The notes under the pieces: generated by a model | What the model saw: the letters and a program-made list of their open reading frames with translations, nothing else | Databases searched by the model: none | What the model was told of the DNA's origin: nothing | Assembly: GCA_003550325.1 (NCBI GenBank) | Contig: QKWP01000008.1 | Coordinates: 282,909 to 346,908 of the forward strand | Direction: 5' to 3' | From: Gigaspora rosea | Lineage: Eukaryota; Glomeromycota; Glomeromycetes; Diversisporales; Gigasporaceae | DNA length: 64,000 nt | Program-made: the position numbers and the translations under genes | Shown here: piece after piece, positions 45,298 through 55,499 of the stretch | How the letters are laid out: each line of letters starts with the position of its first letter | How positions within the stretch are numbered: the first letter of the stretch is position 1

Positions 45298-48200
45298 GCA
45301 TTCTAAGAATATATTAGTACATAATGGAACAATGATGATAGCTGATTTTGGTCTATCTAAAGAATGGAAAGACCAATTGATGATTACATACAATGATACA
45401 ATGATGATAGCTGATTCTGGTCTATCTAAAGAACGGAAAGACCAAATGATGACTACATACGATGGTACAATGATGATAGCTGATTCTGGTCTATCTAAAG
45501 AATGGAAAGGCCAAATGATGACTACATACGATGGTACAATGATGTTAGCTGATTCTGGTCTATCTAAAGAACGGAAAGACCAAATGATGACTACATACGA
45601 TGACACAATGATGATTGATCTATCTAAAAAACGGAAAGGCCAAGTGATGATAGCTGATTTTGGTCTATCTAAAGAACGGAATGACCAAGTGATGACTAGA
45701 TACGATGATACAATTGTTTTTGATATACCTAATTTTGATCTATCTAAAGAATGGACATACAATGATACACTCGCTTACATAGACCCGAAATTCCTTGCCG
45801 ATAACAAGTATCAACGTGATGAAAAATTAGACGTTTACAGTTTTGGAGTTCTTCTCTGGGAAATTTCAAGTGGTCGGCCACCTTTTGCATACGGTAGATT
45901 CACAATTGAAGTAATAATTATGATTCTTAAAGGAATGAGGGAGAAACAAGTAGAAGGTACACCAAAAGAATACATTGATCTTTATACACGTTGTTGGGAT
46001 GAGGAACCTAGCAACCGACCTAGTATCCAAGAAGCGTTTGAAATTCTATTACAACTTTCAGGAGCGGAAGATGAAACGGAATCTCTAGAAATTTCAAAGT
46101 TTATAATTCCAAAAAATTCTGGCGAATCTCAAATTTCAAAAGTACCACTTTATTTAACAGTTTCTGGTGAATTTAAAGCTGATTCACAAGAGCCTATAGA
46201 ACATATAATTAACAAGGAAAAGTTCGACCTTATTGCTAAATGGATTGATCAATCATCCAAAAAAGTTAAATTTAATATTAGAAAGCTTTTTTCATCAACA
46301 ATATCCTACAATTATGAATTTAAATTGCTACTTAAAGGTAGTAGTGATGGATTTACTCCGGAAGCCTTCCATGAAAAATGTGATGATCAGGGGCCTACTT
46401 TAACAATCTTAAAAGTTAAGGATGAGAATGAAATTCTGGGTGGATATAATCCATTTAGTTGGGTATCATCAGATGAAGGAAGATATTATTACACAAATCA
46501 AAGTTTTCTTTTTAAATTTTTTGATAATTCAGATAAATTTGTACTTAGTAGAGCAAAGAATACTGAATCAATTAAGTCATCAAAATATTATGGTCCATAC
46601 TTTCGAAATGATTTACGGATGATGGGCAATTTTGATGATAACGGGTGTTCTTGCTATTGCTGGTATTATGAAAGACCAATTAGAGAATCAGCAGCTTATT
46701 TTTCGGTAGAAGAATATGAGGTTTTCACGGTCATGCCTAAGCAGAAACAACTGGTTAATGATTTTCAACAAATTTCACCAGTTACTATAGTTAATGCTGA
46801 TTCATATAAATCTCAAAATTTTGAAGTTACCAAAAAAAATCAAAGTTCTAATAAACAATTCATAGAAATTCAATCTCAAAAAGAAACCTTTGAGATTACT
46901 GACCAGATCAAAAAAAACCAAACTTCGCAATCAATTCAATTTCAAAGTAAGGATTTTGAGGATCAAATCAAAAATCAAATTTTACAATTTATTTCTAATA
47001 AAAGCACGATAAAATTGTACAAACTAAATCATGGATTAATTGTCAATTTACAAAATATATACTCTGCAAACAATCCAGCATTCGACTTTGAATCAGATCC
47101 AAAAATAAAGAATATTGAAAATTGTTTTGCAAAAATATTAATACCCAAAGACGAAAATGAGCTATTTTTATTTAAAAAACATATAGACGTTGCTTCTTTT
47201 CAATCGCTACCACCGAAAATAATTGAAATAATGATATCTTCTACGAACTTTTCAAGTGATAATTCGTTCATAGGTGAATTTATCTGGAAATTTTATATCC
47301 AAAAATTGAACTTACTTTTGAAAAAGAGTTGATGCAACCAACAGAAGAAATTAAAAAAAAGCAGTGACAGATGCATTAAACAATCAGTGGCCATATCGAA
47401 ATTTAATCGAATTATTCAATATGTATGGATACTTTTTACCTTGCAAATTTATTTTAGGTGACAAATTGTATAAAATGTCTCGAACGACGATTAATCTTGG
47501 TGATTGTAAGCTTAAAAATATTGATTTATTTAATGACTCATCAAAATTAAACCAGCTTTTTAAATGGAAAGATGAATATGGTATTAATATCGATTATTTT
47601 ATGACAATGGATTATGATGCTATTAATAAAGAAACTATTGCAGAATGGATATGTGCATGTTCTAAGCATGACATTGAAGCATTAAAAGTTATTAAACAAT
47701 GCGAATTTTTTCCATTGTATGAACTTTTTGAAAAGCCTATTAGTGAACGAATCGAGCTAATTTTAAAAATAGGAAACGAAAAACAAGTGCTTATGACAGG
47801 AATTGTACAAATTCAAAAAAATAATAAATATTATCGTATAAATTTTTCTGATAAAGTGGATAAAAGCAATTATCAAATTTTTGCAAAGATTACAAGAATT
47901 AATGGAACTGATAAGCAAATAAAAGCCGTAGTTAATGAAGCTATCATTAAAATAAAGTCAACTACAAGAACGGGATTTGTAGCATTAATTGAAAATCTTG
48001 ATAAGCTCAAGTAAGTAAAATTAATGGTCCAAGTTATATTAACCCAATAAATCCAATGGTATCATATTTGTTTTTTTTTTATATTTATTTTTTATAAGCA
48101 TGAATTACACGAATATGCAAATAATATGGATGCTGATTGGATTACCAAATGAAATTAATTATTATAGCATTAATGCCCAAAAAATCTCTATGTTATATAC

Positions 48201-48612
48201 AGGAACTAAAACGATTAAACCAAATCACGAATATATATCATTAGAGATTCCAAAAAACCCAGAGTCAAATTCAACAAAAATTTTATTATATGAATCTTCA
48301 TTGCCTATTTATCCAAAAAATGAGAATGGTAAGATTAGCTTGAATAAAGATAACACATTCAATACAAACAGGTGGTCTGAAAATAACCCAAAAATTGAGG
48401 AATTTAAGGATAACGAATCCGAAAATGGTGAAACCGAAAGTGAAGAGAATGAAGATGATGAATCGGAAAGTGATGAAAATACAGAACTTGAAATCGACGT
48501 AAAATATTTTTTGATTTCTTCTAATGAAGAACTTGTAAAGGCAGATATAAAATCCAATGAATGTGAAAATATCGATATTCCTTTAAAAATAATAGGCTTC
48601 TTAATTAATTAG
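44332..48612 (+). CDS. TKL-type kinase with TLDc domain and expanded activation segment
   Basis: Exons inferred: 44332-44535, 44663-44914, 45299-48010 and 48099-48612, about 1,220 residues; introns are GT-AG. Kinase part: AKGGFGTVQ loop, KVALK lysine, FIEE helix C, then IIHRNL where HRDL is expected, HSKNIL, DFGLSKE. This is followed by an in-frame tandem array (45326-45770) repeating the DFG segment, then AYIDPK and DVYSFGVLLWE. From about 46190 comes a TLDc domain (WIDQ, LLKGSSDGFTPEAFHEKCD, EILGGYNPFSW, SVEEYEVF). The C-terminal region (GLIVNLQNIYS, YRNLIELFNMYGYFLP) matches no family I can name, and the end is acidic. Two breaks, at an A5 run (47301-47305) and an A8 run (47353-47360), each fit one missing base. 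The HRN change predicts a dead or weak kinase unless it is a base error. TLDc domains are linked to oxidative-stress resistance and V-ATPase regulation in other eukaryotes; the role here is unknown. Confidence 0.8.
45228..45294. repeat. (ATT)n microsatellite and poly-T in intron 2
   Basis: About 11 ATT units followed by some 32 Ts, ending just before the acceptor TTACAG. It doubles as an extreme polypyrimidine tract. Confidence 0.9.
45326..45770 (+). repeat. 69-bp in-frame minisatellite repeating the kinase DFG segment
   Basis: Units start at 45326, 45395, 45464, 45533 and 45602 (exactly 69 bp apart), then degenerate to about 45770. Each encodes a 23-residue block of the form GTMMIADSGLSKE.K.QMMT. 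The first unit has DFG, the next three have DSG (TTT to TCT), the fifth lacks the motif, a later copy (45649-45672) again has IADFGLSK, and the last reads NFDLSKEW. The frame stays open throughout. Confidence 0.9.
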
Positions 48613-49520
48613 ATTTCACTATATAATAGGTTTTATCAATTAATTAGGTTTACAACTATAATTATCTAAAAATAGGTATCTTATAGCGAAGAATATTTTA
48701 ACTAAAAATGATTAATATACTTACAAATATAGTATTATTAATTATCTCTAATGTTTGATTTTAATTTCATTTGTCCTTTGTTAATGTGCGGTTTAAAAAA
48801 AAAAACATTAACGAACGCTTTTTGTTAAAAGCTTTGCTTTTGTTATCACAATAACATGATTTATATTTTTTATATTTTTTAATTAAACATCTAATTACCC
48901 AAAAATGAACGCACGAATGAAACCCAGGAGTCTAAATGTAGATTAATATTACTTATTACAGTGTTTTCAAAATGATCGATTATGTTAATTAGACTTTTAA
49001 CATTTCACAAGTGTTTTCTATTTATTTTTATGCATTTATTCTTGAATATGACATATTGCTTTTTTTTTCATGTCGAGTTATTCACAGAGAATTTTGAAAC
49101 CTTTTTTTTTTTTTTTTTTTTGACATCAAATATCAATCTTGAAGAAAAAGATTAAATAATCCTTATTTCATAAAGTAATTATAATCTATTGTGGTACTTA
49201 ATTTACCAAGTCATGCAAGCTTAGAAACTCTGAATGATGACAAATTGACGAAAAACTCTATAAGTCGTGTATTAAAACACGACATATGTGAAAATACAAT
49301 TTTCGATACTGCATATAGGTATGGCGACCTTATTGCACAATTTGAAGTTTACCAAGATCAGACGCGAAACGAAACCTCAATTATAGAATCTGAATGCAAA
49401 TGTAAACGCTTTAACATCCAAAATAATAAACATCTTCAGCATTAAATATAAATAAAAGGCCTCAATGATAATTTATCGATTGATCAAATATATAAAATTA
49501 TAAGGAAGTTTCATTATTTC

Positions 49521-49559
<39 letters not shown>

Positions 49560-49600
49560 NATCAGGGGCTTCGTCAATTTTGAAAATTTCGGCTTAGGTT
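48613..49600. other. AT-rich spacer with poly-T runs and one N
   Basis: Poly-T at about 49100-49121 and 49522-49559 followed by a single N (49560), likely an assembly break. An 84-codon frame (49191-49445) begins at GTG and has no domain; not called. The sequence after the N repeats nothing nearby. Confidence 0.45.
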
Positions 49601-49610
49601 TCGTCTAACC

Positions 49611-49805
49611 ACTATATCAAGTACCTAGTTAATATGCTCAAATATCTTTTTCTTGAATTGAAAAAATTTTATTGTACATTTTTTTATATACAGATTATTG
49701 TTACATTTACAACTATATCAAGCATCTAGTTAACATGCTCAAATATCCTTTTCTTGAATTGAAACAAATTTATTGTAAATTTCTTTATATACAGATTATT
49801 ATTGT
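49611..49805. repeat. Direct tandem duplication, about 101 bp
   Basis: ACTATATCAAGTACCTAGTT ... TATATACAGATTATTG is repeated from 49712 with about ten differences. It lies just upstream of the peptide-precursor promoter. Confidence 0.75.
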
Positions 49806-49957
49806 TTATGCTAAGCAAAGGCTTTGAAAGGTTACTAATTTAGGCTGGGTAATGGTTTTAAAAAATAAACTTAATTTTTGTGTCTGAGTGAAAAAGAGTT
49901 GATAATGGCTTTGAAAATACTAAATGTACTCTCTTTTACTTGTTACCTAATAAAATG

Positions 49958-49966
49958 TATAAATAG
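49958..49966 (+). promoter_or_regulatory. TATA box of the peptide-precursor gene
   Basis: TATAAATAG, 119-127 bp upstream of the ATG at 50085, followed by C/T-rich sequence (TTTCCTTTTCTTTTTTT) as in many fungal core promoters. Confidence 0.5.
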
Positions 49967-50084
49967 CCTCGATGTTCTTGGGAATCGTTGTTTCCATTTC
50001 ATACAAAATAATAAGACTTTTCCTTTTCTTTTTTTAAAAAAAACAGTACACTGTTAAAAAAACGACCTTTTTTGATTTAAAAAA

Positions 50085-50316
50085 ATGCAACCTGCGAGAG
50101 TCTTTGCAATTTTGATTTTAATTGTCCAATTGACACTTATTACTCCTTCCTGGGCACTTGTAAAACGAGGTACTAAATAATAAAAATTTATTATTAAAAT
50201 GATATTTTTTTTGAAAATGAATTAGTAAATGAAGTTTTTAATTGTTATTTTTAGTTTGGCCGCATCATCCTATTAGTGAAGTTAGAAAAAGAGGTATTAA
50301 ATTAGAAATCGTATGA
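50085..50316 (+). CDS. Small secreted peptide precursor with dibasic (Kex2-type) sites
   Basis: Exon 1 (50085-50169) encodes a classic signal peptide: a short basic start (MQPAR), a hydrophobic core (VFAILILIVQLTLIT) and a likely cleavage after PSWA, then LVKR. Without splicing it stops after three more codons (G-T-K). Splicing at GTACTAAATA...TTTTTAG (intron 50170-50254) joins, in phase, a short exon reading VWPHHPISEV-RKR-G, ending at TGA 50314. A second donor after KRG (GTATTAAATT, 50293) and an acceptor near 50371 could instead add EREYYEMIPFI. Either way the mature region is cut by KR sites, the layout of fungal Kex2-processed repeat peptides and pheromone-like precursors. A TATA box and pyrimidine-rich leader support expression. 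Target unknown; secretion into the plant or spore environment is inference. Confidence 0.6.
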
Positions 50317-50439
50317 ACTTATTAAATTAACAAATTAATAAAACCTCTCTAATAATATAAATTATTTATTAGAACGTGAGTATTATGAAATGATACCTTT
50401 TATATAAAGTTTCGGTTTGTCAATAATGCATTAATTAAA

Positions 50440-50880
50440 CAACTCTAATCATTTAATCGTTTAGCGTAAGTATGAAGTTTGATTCTGTTCACTTTAACGT
50501 TTGTGTTTCAAGAGAATGTGAATTAACTGTAGTCATTTGATCGTTCAATAAATTACCAGTGTGAGTATATAATTTGATTCTGTTTACTTTAACGTCTGTG
50601 TTTCAAGAGAATGTGTGATTAACCGTAATCATTTGATCGTTCAATAAATTACCAGGGTGAGTATGAAGCTTGATTCTGTTCACTTTAACGTTTGTGTTTC
50701 AAGAGAATGTGTGAATAACCGTAATAATTTGATCGTTCAATAAATTACCAGGGTGAGTATGAAGTTTGATTCTGTTCACTTTAATGTTTTGTTTCAAGAG
50801 AATGTGTGATTTACCATAATCATTTGATTGTTCAATAAATTTCCAGTGTGAGTATAGAATTTGATTCTGTTTATACCCGT
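50440..50880. repeat. Tandem repeat, 95-96 bp, about five copies
   Basis: The word TTTGATTCTGTTCACTTTAA recurs near 50480, 50575, 50671, 50767 and 50862. Each unit also has GTTTCAAGAGAATGTGTGA and TTGATCGTTCAATAAATTACC. It follows the small peptide gene and may lie in its 3' transcribed region. The 80-codon minus-strand frame at 50699-50941 is a by-product. Confidence 0.9.
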
Positions 50881-51436
50881 ATACCGGAATGTTAGGTACT
50901 GGATTGCTTAGGTTAATTTCAAAATCGAGATGCACGTACATATATACACAATTGTCAATTGACGCGTAGAAATAATGATCGTACGTACGGTTTATAAAAG
51001 AAAAAATTCAAACAAAGTTACTTTTCCTACTAATCCCAACTCGAAAAAAGAACATACTAGTGCTTGTCAAACCCTAACCATTAAAAGGGTTACATATAAA
51101 AATTGAATTTTGCAAGTCTACATTAACTGTACGTACGATCAAAATTTAGTATAATTTTCGTATGTCTGTCTGAATCTGCCGTACAGCGTACAGTACTAAT
51201 TCACTAAATACCTATTGTCAATGTCAAAATATATAAGTTAAACAATTACCCAAATACTGTATTTCTTAACTATATTTCAAAATATAGCACTAAATAAAGT
51301 ACCCCAGCCATTTACCGCGCCAACGCTAATTGTTTGAAATGTCATTTTTGGTTCATAACAAATTATTCTTAATAATTACCGGGTATAATCGTTTTATACT
51401 ATCTCCTATTATTACAAAATTATCGTCCGTCACGAG
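50881..51436. other. Intergenic, nothing recognised
   Basis: CGTACGTAC words occur twice; otherwise no structure seen. Confidence 0.4.
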
Positions 51437-51444
51437 TATCCTAT

Positions 51445-51725
51445 TAGTGTTACAAATTGTCAAAATTTTTTCAATCGATTAGTTGCCCAACTAGTTGACA
51501 ATTAGTTGTGATTAATCGATTAATTGTTAAGTTGCAACTAATCGATTAATTGTTAAGTTACAACTAATTGATTAATCGATTAATCGATTAATTGCAACTA
51601 ATTCACTCATTAAATTATTAATTTTTAAATCGATTAATAATTAATTCTTTAATCGATTAGTTGCCAATCGATTAGTTGTCAACTAATCAGCTAATCGATT
51701 TTTCAACTTTCGATTTGTAACACTA
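51445..51725. mobile_element. hAT-type MITE, perfect ends and 8-bp target duplication
   Basis: Perfect 13-bp inverted ends TAGTGTTACAAAT, flanked by TATCCTAT on both sides (51437-51444, 51726-51733). 281 bp. The interior is packed with CAACTAATCGATTAATTG-type palindromes, so nearly the whole element can fold back. Non-coding. Confidence 0.9.
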
Positions 51726-51733
51726 TATCCTAT

Positions 51734-52360
51734 GCATTTTTACAATCATTTTGTTCACGTGATGAGAAAATGATGCATACTTTTTTTAAATCGTTGCTAT
51801 TTTCAAATTAAAGACTGTGAGATATTTATTCATGTACTGTGAATGTTAATCGTTTGCTTGGTAAGCATGAGTGTGTGTATGAATTTAACCTTTTAAAGGT
51901 ATGTGTTCGTGAATATTTGATATTAGTGCAATAACTAGATCATTGATGTTGCCGCATTTGGTATATACTGTACATCTTATAATTAGAATAAATCCAAAAA
52001 GCCGTAATCTGTATTTGGGAATCTTTAATTGTTAATAAGATTACTATTTTAGCCCTATGCGTTGACGAAGTCACGCTAGGGTATTATCGCGAGGATAACC
52101 TGGTTTGTGGCTTATATGAAATTGAGGCTTATATGAAAAAGGTAATAGCATATGATTGTATGCAATGGAGATTATAGATGCATGTGATTTTTAGAGACGC
52201 AGAGTTTATAAAGATACATGTGGAGAAAATGGTGAATCTCAGTGCTTTCTTTCTTCGCTTGTCTTGTCACTTGTTCTCTTCGGTGCCCGATTATAATCTG
52301 GCTCCCATCCCTCCCTCCCTCTCTCGTTCATTGCACCTAGCACCTAGCGCCCTGCCTGTT
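51734..52360. other. Intergenic, nothing recognised
   Basis: A C/T-rich stretch (52290-52360) precedes the tandem repeat. No gene. Confidence 0.4.
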
Positions 52361-52508
52361 GTCATGTGTAACGAGTTGAATGCGCCGCACCATAGCGTGG
52401 GCTCGAACTCGTTAATGTTATCATGTAAAACCGAGTTGAATGCGCCGCACCATAGCGTGGGCTCGAACTCGTTAAGGTTGTCATGTGTACCGAGTTGAAT
52501 GCGCCGCA
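52361..52508. repeat. 60-bp tandem repeat running into a gap
   Basis: CGAGTTGAATGCGCCGCACC recurs at 52372, 52432 and 52492, each followed by ATAGCGTGGGCTCGAACTCG. The unit is GC-rich and can form a hairpin (CGAGTT...AACTCG). The array enters the N gap, so its true copy number is unknown. Confidence 0.9.
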
Positions 52509-52748
52509 NNNNNNNNNNNNNNNNNNNNNNNNNNNNNNNNNNNNNNNNNNNNNNNNNNNNNNNNNNNNNNNNNNNNNNNNNNNNNNNNNNNNNNNNNNNN
52601 NNNNNNNNNNNNNNNNNNNNNNNNNNNNNNNNNNNNNNNNNNNNNNNNNNNNNNNNNNNNNNNNNNNNNNNNNNNNNNNNNNNNNNNNNNNNNNNNNNNN
52701 NNNNNNNNNNNNNNNNNNNNNNNNNNNNNNNNNNNNNNNNNNNNNNNN
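52509..52748. other. Assembly gap of 240 N
   Basis: The gap is probably caused by the 60-bp tandem array at its left edge; frames drawn across it are meaningless. Confidence 0.95.
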
Positions 52749-54010
52749 AGTTAATTTTTTGGTTAACATCAACCCCCTCCTCCCAATGGTCCCCGGCCCC
52801 CGGGTAAAATGAACATATGAAAAAAAATAAAAATAATGAAATGTTATCATTATTTAGAAATCAAATTCAATCGATTTATTACTTCGTGCATGATATTACC
52901 AGTAGCTGACATATGTACGAACGTACGTACTTAGCTCTATATATCTGATATGGAAAGCAGAGCCCGTAAAAATTTGTATATAAATTAATACAAATTAATG
53001 CAAATTTATATTAATTATGCAAATTAAACCAAATTTCTAAGAGTAAACTTCACGTGATATTTTATAAATTTGATTGGTTTCTGGTGTCGGATAGTATGCA
53101 GAAACTGTTAAGATTCCAAAATTTCCGAAAGAGAAAATGAATGAACATAAAAGACTAGAAAGGTCAAAACAAAAGTTTGGATAAATTTTTGATGGTTTTT
53201 GAAAAATCGCAAATTAATACAAAGTTAATTTATTATTGCAAATTAATACAAATTTTTGCAATAACGCAAATAAAGATCTCGTATAACACAAAAAATTTTT
53301 ACGGGTCTCTGATGGAAAGCGGAGCAGAATCACGTGATACCTGACCAATCAATTAGAATTTGATGATCTTATTACCTAAAACCTATCTAAGGCCGTTTGA
53401 AGTTAAGCTTTCGGTTAACATCACCCATCCCATTTCTCTTTGATGTCCCCCGGTAAAAATTTAAAAAAAATAAATACTCATAACCACGAAATAACGCGAT
53501 GGGTGTGGTTTCGAATTTCGGCCTAAATTAAGATTAATTCAGGCCGAAACTCGAAATAACTCTGTGCGTTATTTCGTGATTAAAATAAAATAATTTATAA
53601 AAATAAAAAACGAATTAAAAAAAAATAAAATTTTAAAAAAAAATAATTAAATAAATAAATAATAAATAATAAAGCTAAAATTTTAATTCCTATTTGCTGT
53701 CCTCTCATGTATGTTTATTTCAGTTTGCAATGAAACGATTCAACAAAAAACTGCTGAATAAAGAGCTTCCGAAGTGCTTTTTGTTCGATTGTGAAGAGCT
53801 AGAAAACTAGTATTAGCGAGAAGAAATATTTGAATAAATTCGGAACAAAATTTGCTTGACCAATAGGAATTTGGGAAACCCAAAATTCCAATCTGTGATC
53901 GCTGCATACATACTTTAAAATGATGCAGATCCGATCACTAGATCACGAGAATTTTGCCTGTAAAAATTGTACATACGTACGAAGCTCTTTTTATCAGATA
54001 AAATACTTTT
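52749..54010. repeat. Inverted copy of the 36.3-37.4 kb repeat
   Basis: It starts inside a Harbinger-type end (AGTTAATTTTTTGGTTAACATC) right after the gap and follows the 36275-37378 landmarks in reverse complement to CGTACGAAGCTC near 53985. A second end (GGCCGTTTGAAGTTAAGCTT) lies at 53391, preceded by TAA. The copy is longer because the MITE 52958-53311 was inserted into it. Confidence 0.75.
52958..53311. mobile_element. hAT-type MITE, 8-bp target duplication
   Basis: Ends CAGAGCCCGTAAAAATTT and, in complement at the right, CAGAGACCCGTAAAAATTT. Flanked by ATGGAAAG at 52950-52957 and 53312-53319. 354 bp. Comparison with the empty version of the host repeat at 37130-37180 supports the insertion. 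Subterminal AAATTAATGCAAATTTA-like words mirror each other. Short similarity to the 5' part of the 30402 transposon (TGATTGGTT, GAAAATGAATGAAC) hints at a shared origin. Confidence 0.8.
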
Positions 54011-54027
54011 TATAATAAATTAATTAC

Positions 54028-54530
54028 TGTCACGGGCTAAAAGGTGATCTTTGGAATTAGGCGCAGTAAACCCGTGATCAAAGAAGCAATCGATCGAAGA
54101 AGCAAGAAACCTAAAGAAAGAAATCAAAAATTAATCAATTAAAAATAGTTAACGATATAAAACATAGGCATCGTTATTATAATCATATAATACTTATCAT
54201 CATAAGCCCCTTTAGTTATAGTGATTATAACGTGATTCGAGATCAATAATCCTACCGTGATCCTCCCGTGATGAAAGATCGATTTATCTCTAAACCCTTT
54301 AATTCATTAGTCTAGTGAAAGTTATAAAAGCACTGTAGTTTCCTCTCTTGTAAACACATCCTACGGGATTAAAACATTATTTACTCACTACTTTCCTCTA
54401 ATAATTCATTATTAAATCTATTAATAAATTACCAAATCACCAACGTCACGCCCCTGGTGAGTTGCCTTATTACTTAAAATTTGTCTATTTTCGCATTATC
54501 ATAAAATAACCTACGATCCTGCCCGTTACA
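54028..54530 (+). repeat. 5' LTR
   Basis: 503 bp, TGTCACGGGCTAAAAGGTGA ... CCTGCCCGTTACA (TG...CA). Contains a TATA box (TATAAAAG, 54323-54330). Immediately downstream TTTGGTGGTGACTGTGAG is the likely primer-binding site. Confidence 0.9.
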
Positions 54531-54590
54531 TTTGGTGGTGACTGTGAGATTCTGACTTCTTAATTACAAACGTACTGTACCGACCTAAAA

Positions 54591-55471
54591 ATGAATAACG
54601 AACAATTCCAACAATTTATGGAGTTAATGACTAAATCAGTTAACGGGGACGGAACTAAGGTCCTATTGAAAGAAAATAACCTGGTAAAGGTCAAATACTT
54701 TTATGGTACTGACGACAAGGATCCTTTCGAATGGCTTGATGATTTCGAAAAAGTAGCCAAAGCCAACAATTGGACCGAAGAACGAAGAGTGAAAATCGCA
54801 TCGGGATACTTAAAAGAAATAGCTGCGGAATGGTATAAAGAAAATAAAGAAGTAATTAAATATTGGAATGTAAAAGGGGAAAACGAAGAAGAACAAAAGA
54901 AAAGTTTCTACCATTTGTTTGTAGAATAATTTGCACCTGAAGAACATCAACACCATTGGCAAATTGAGTTAAACGAGTTGCGACAAAAAGAAAACAAAAA
55001 AGTGGATACATATGCTACTAAATTTAAAAAGTTACTTAGTAGAGTTGATGTAAATAATGGGTTCTCAAGTGGATATATAGTATGCATGTTCTTGAATGGC
55101 TTGAAAGGCAATAATGCTATTTCGTAGCCGTAGCCGCTCCAAAGAACTTAACTGAAGCCATAGCCACAACTAGAAGAGTGGAAGTGGGCAACTACTATGG
55201 CCAGCATAATGTTGAAGTGGTGAAACAAGTTAGTTTGGGGAGTGAATTAAGTGACCTTAAGAAAAGAATTGATGAAATAGCTTTAAATTATGCCACCTTA
55301 ACAGGCAAAATTAAGAACAGCAAAGAGTGCCCCCAAAATAATTATTATCACGTACCCAAGAAGTTTGAATTCGAATGCCATAAATGCAGAGAAGCAGAGC
55401 ATAGAGCACGATATTGTATGTCTGAGAAAACAAGACAAAAAAGACCTAAAAAAAGGGTAAACATTGTTTAA
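54591..55471 (+). pseudogene. gag of a Ty3/gypsy-type retroelement (one stop, one frameshift)
   Basis: The first part (54591-54929) shows the retrotransposon gag pattern KYFYGTDDKDPFEWLDDFEK and LKEIAAEWYKENKE. A TAA at about 54927 interrupts it, but the same frame continues (ELRQKENKKVDTYATKFKKL) to about 55125. After a frameshift it resumes (AAPKNLTEAIATTRR) to 55471 and ends with a zinc knuckle CHKCREAEHRARYC, the CX2CX4HX4C motif that binds nucleic acid. Gag forms the particle around the element's RNA. No pol follows. Confidence 0.8.
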
Positions 55472-55499
55472 AAAAAAAAAAAATCTCCAACATTTTGAA

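Noticed and set aside
45181..45762. Minus-strand repeat protein over the kinase array
   Set aside because: Reverse-strand shadow of the 69-bp minisatellite and of the ATT/poly-T intron.
49191..49445. 84-residue protein
   Set aside because: Begins at GTG, lacks any domain, and lies between poly-T runs.
52362..52850. Frames across the N gap
   Set aside because: They consist mainly of unknown bases and tandem repeat.
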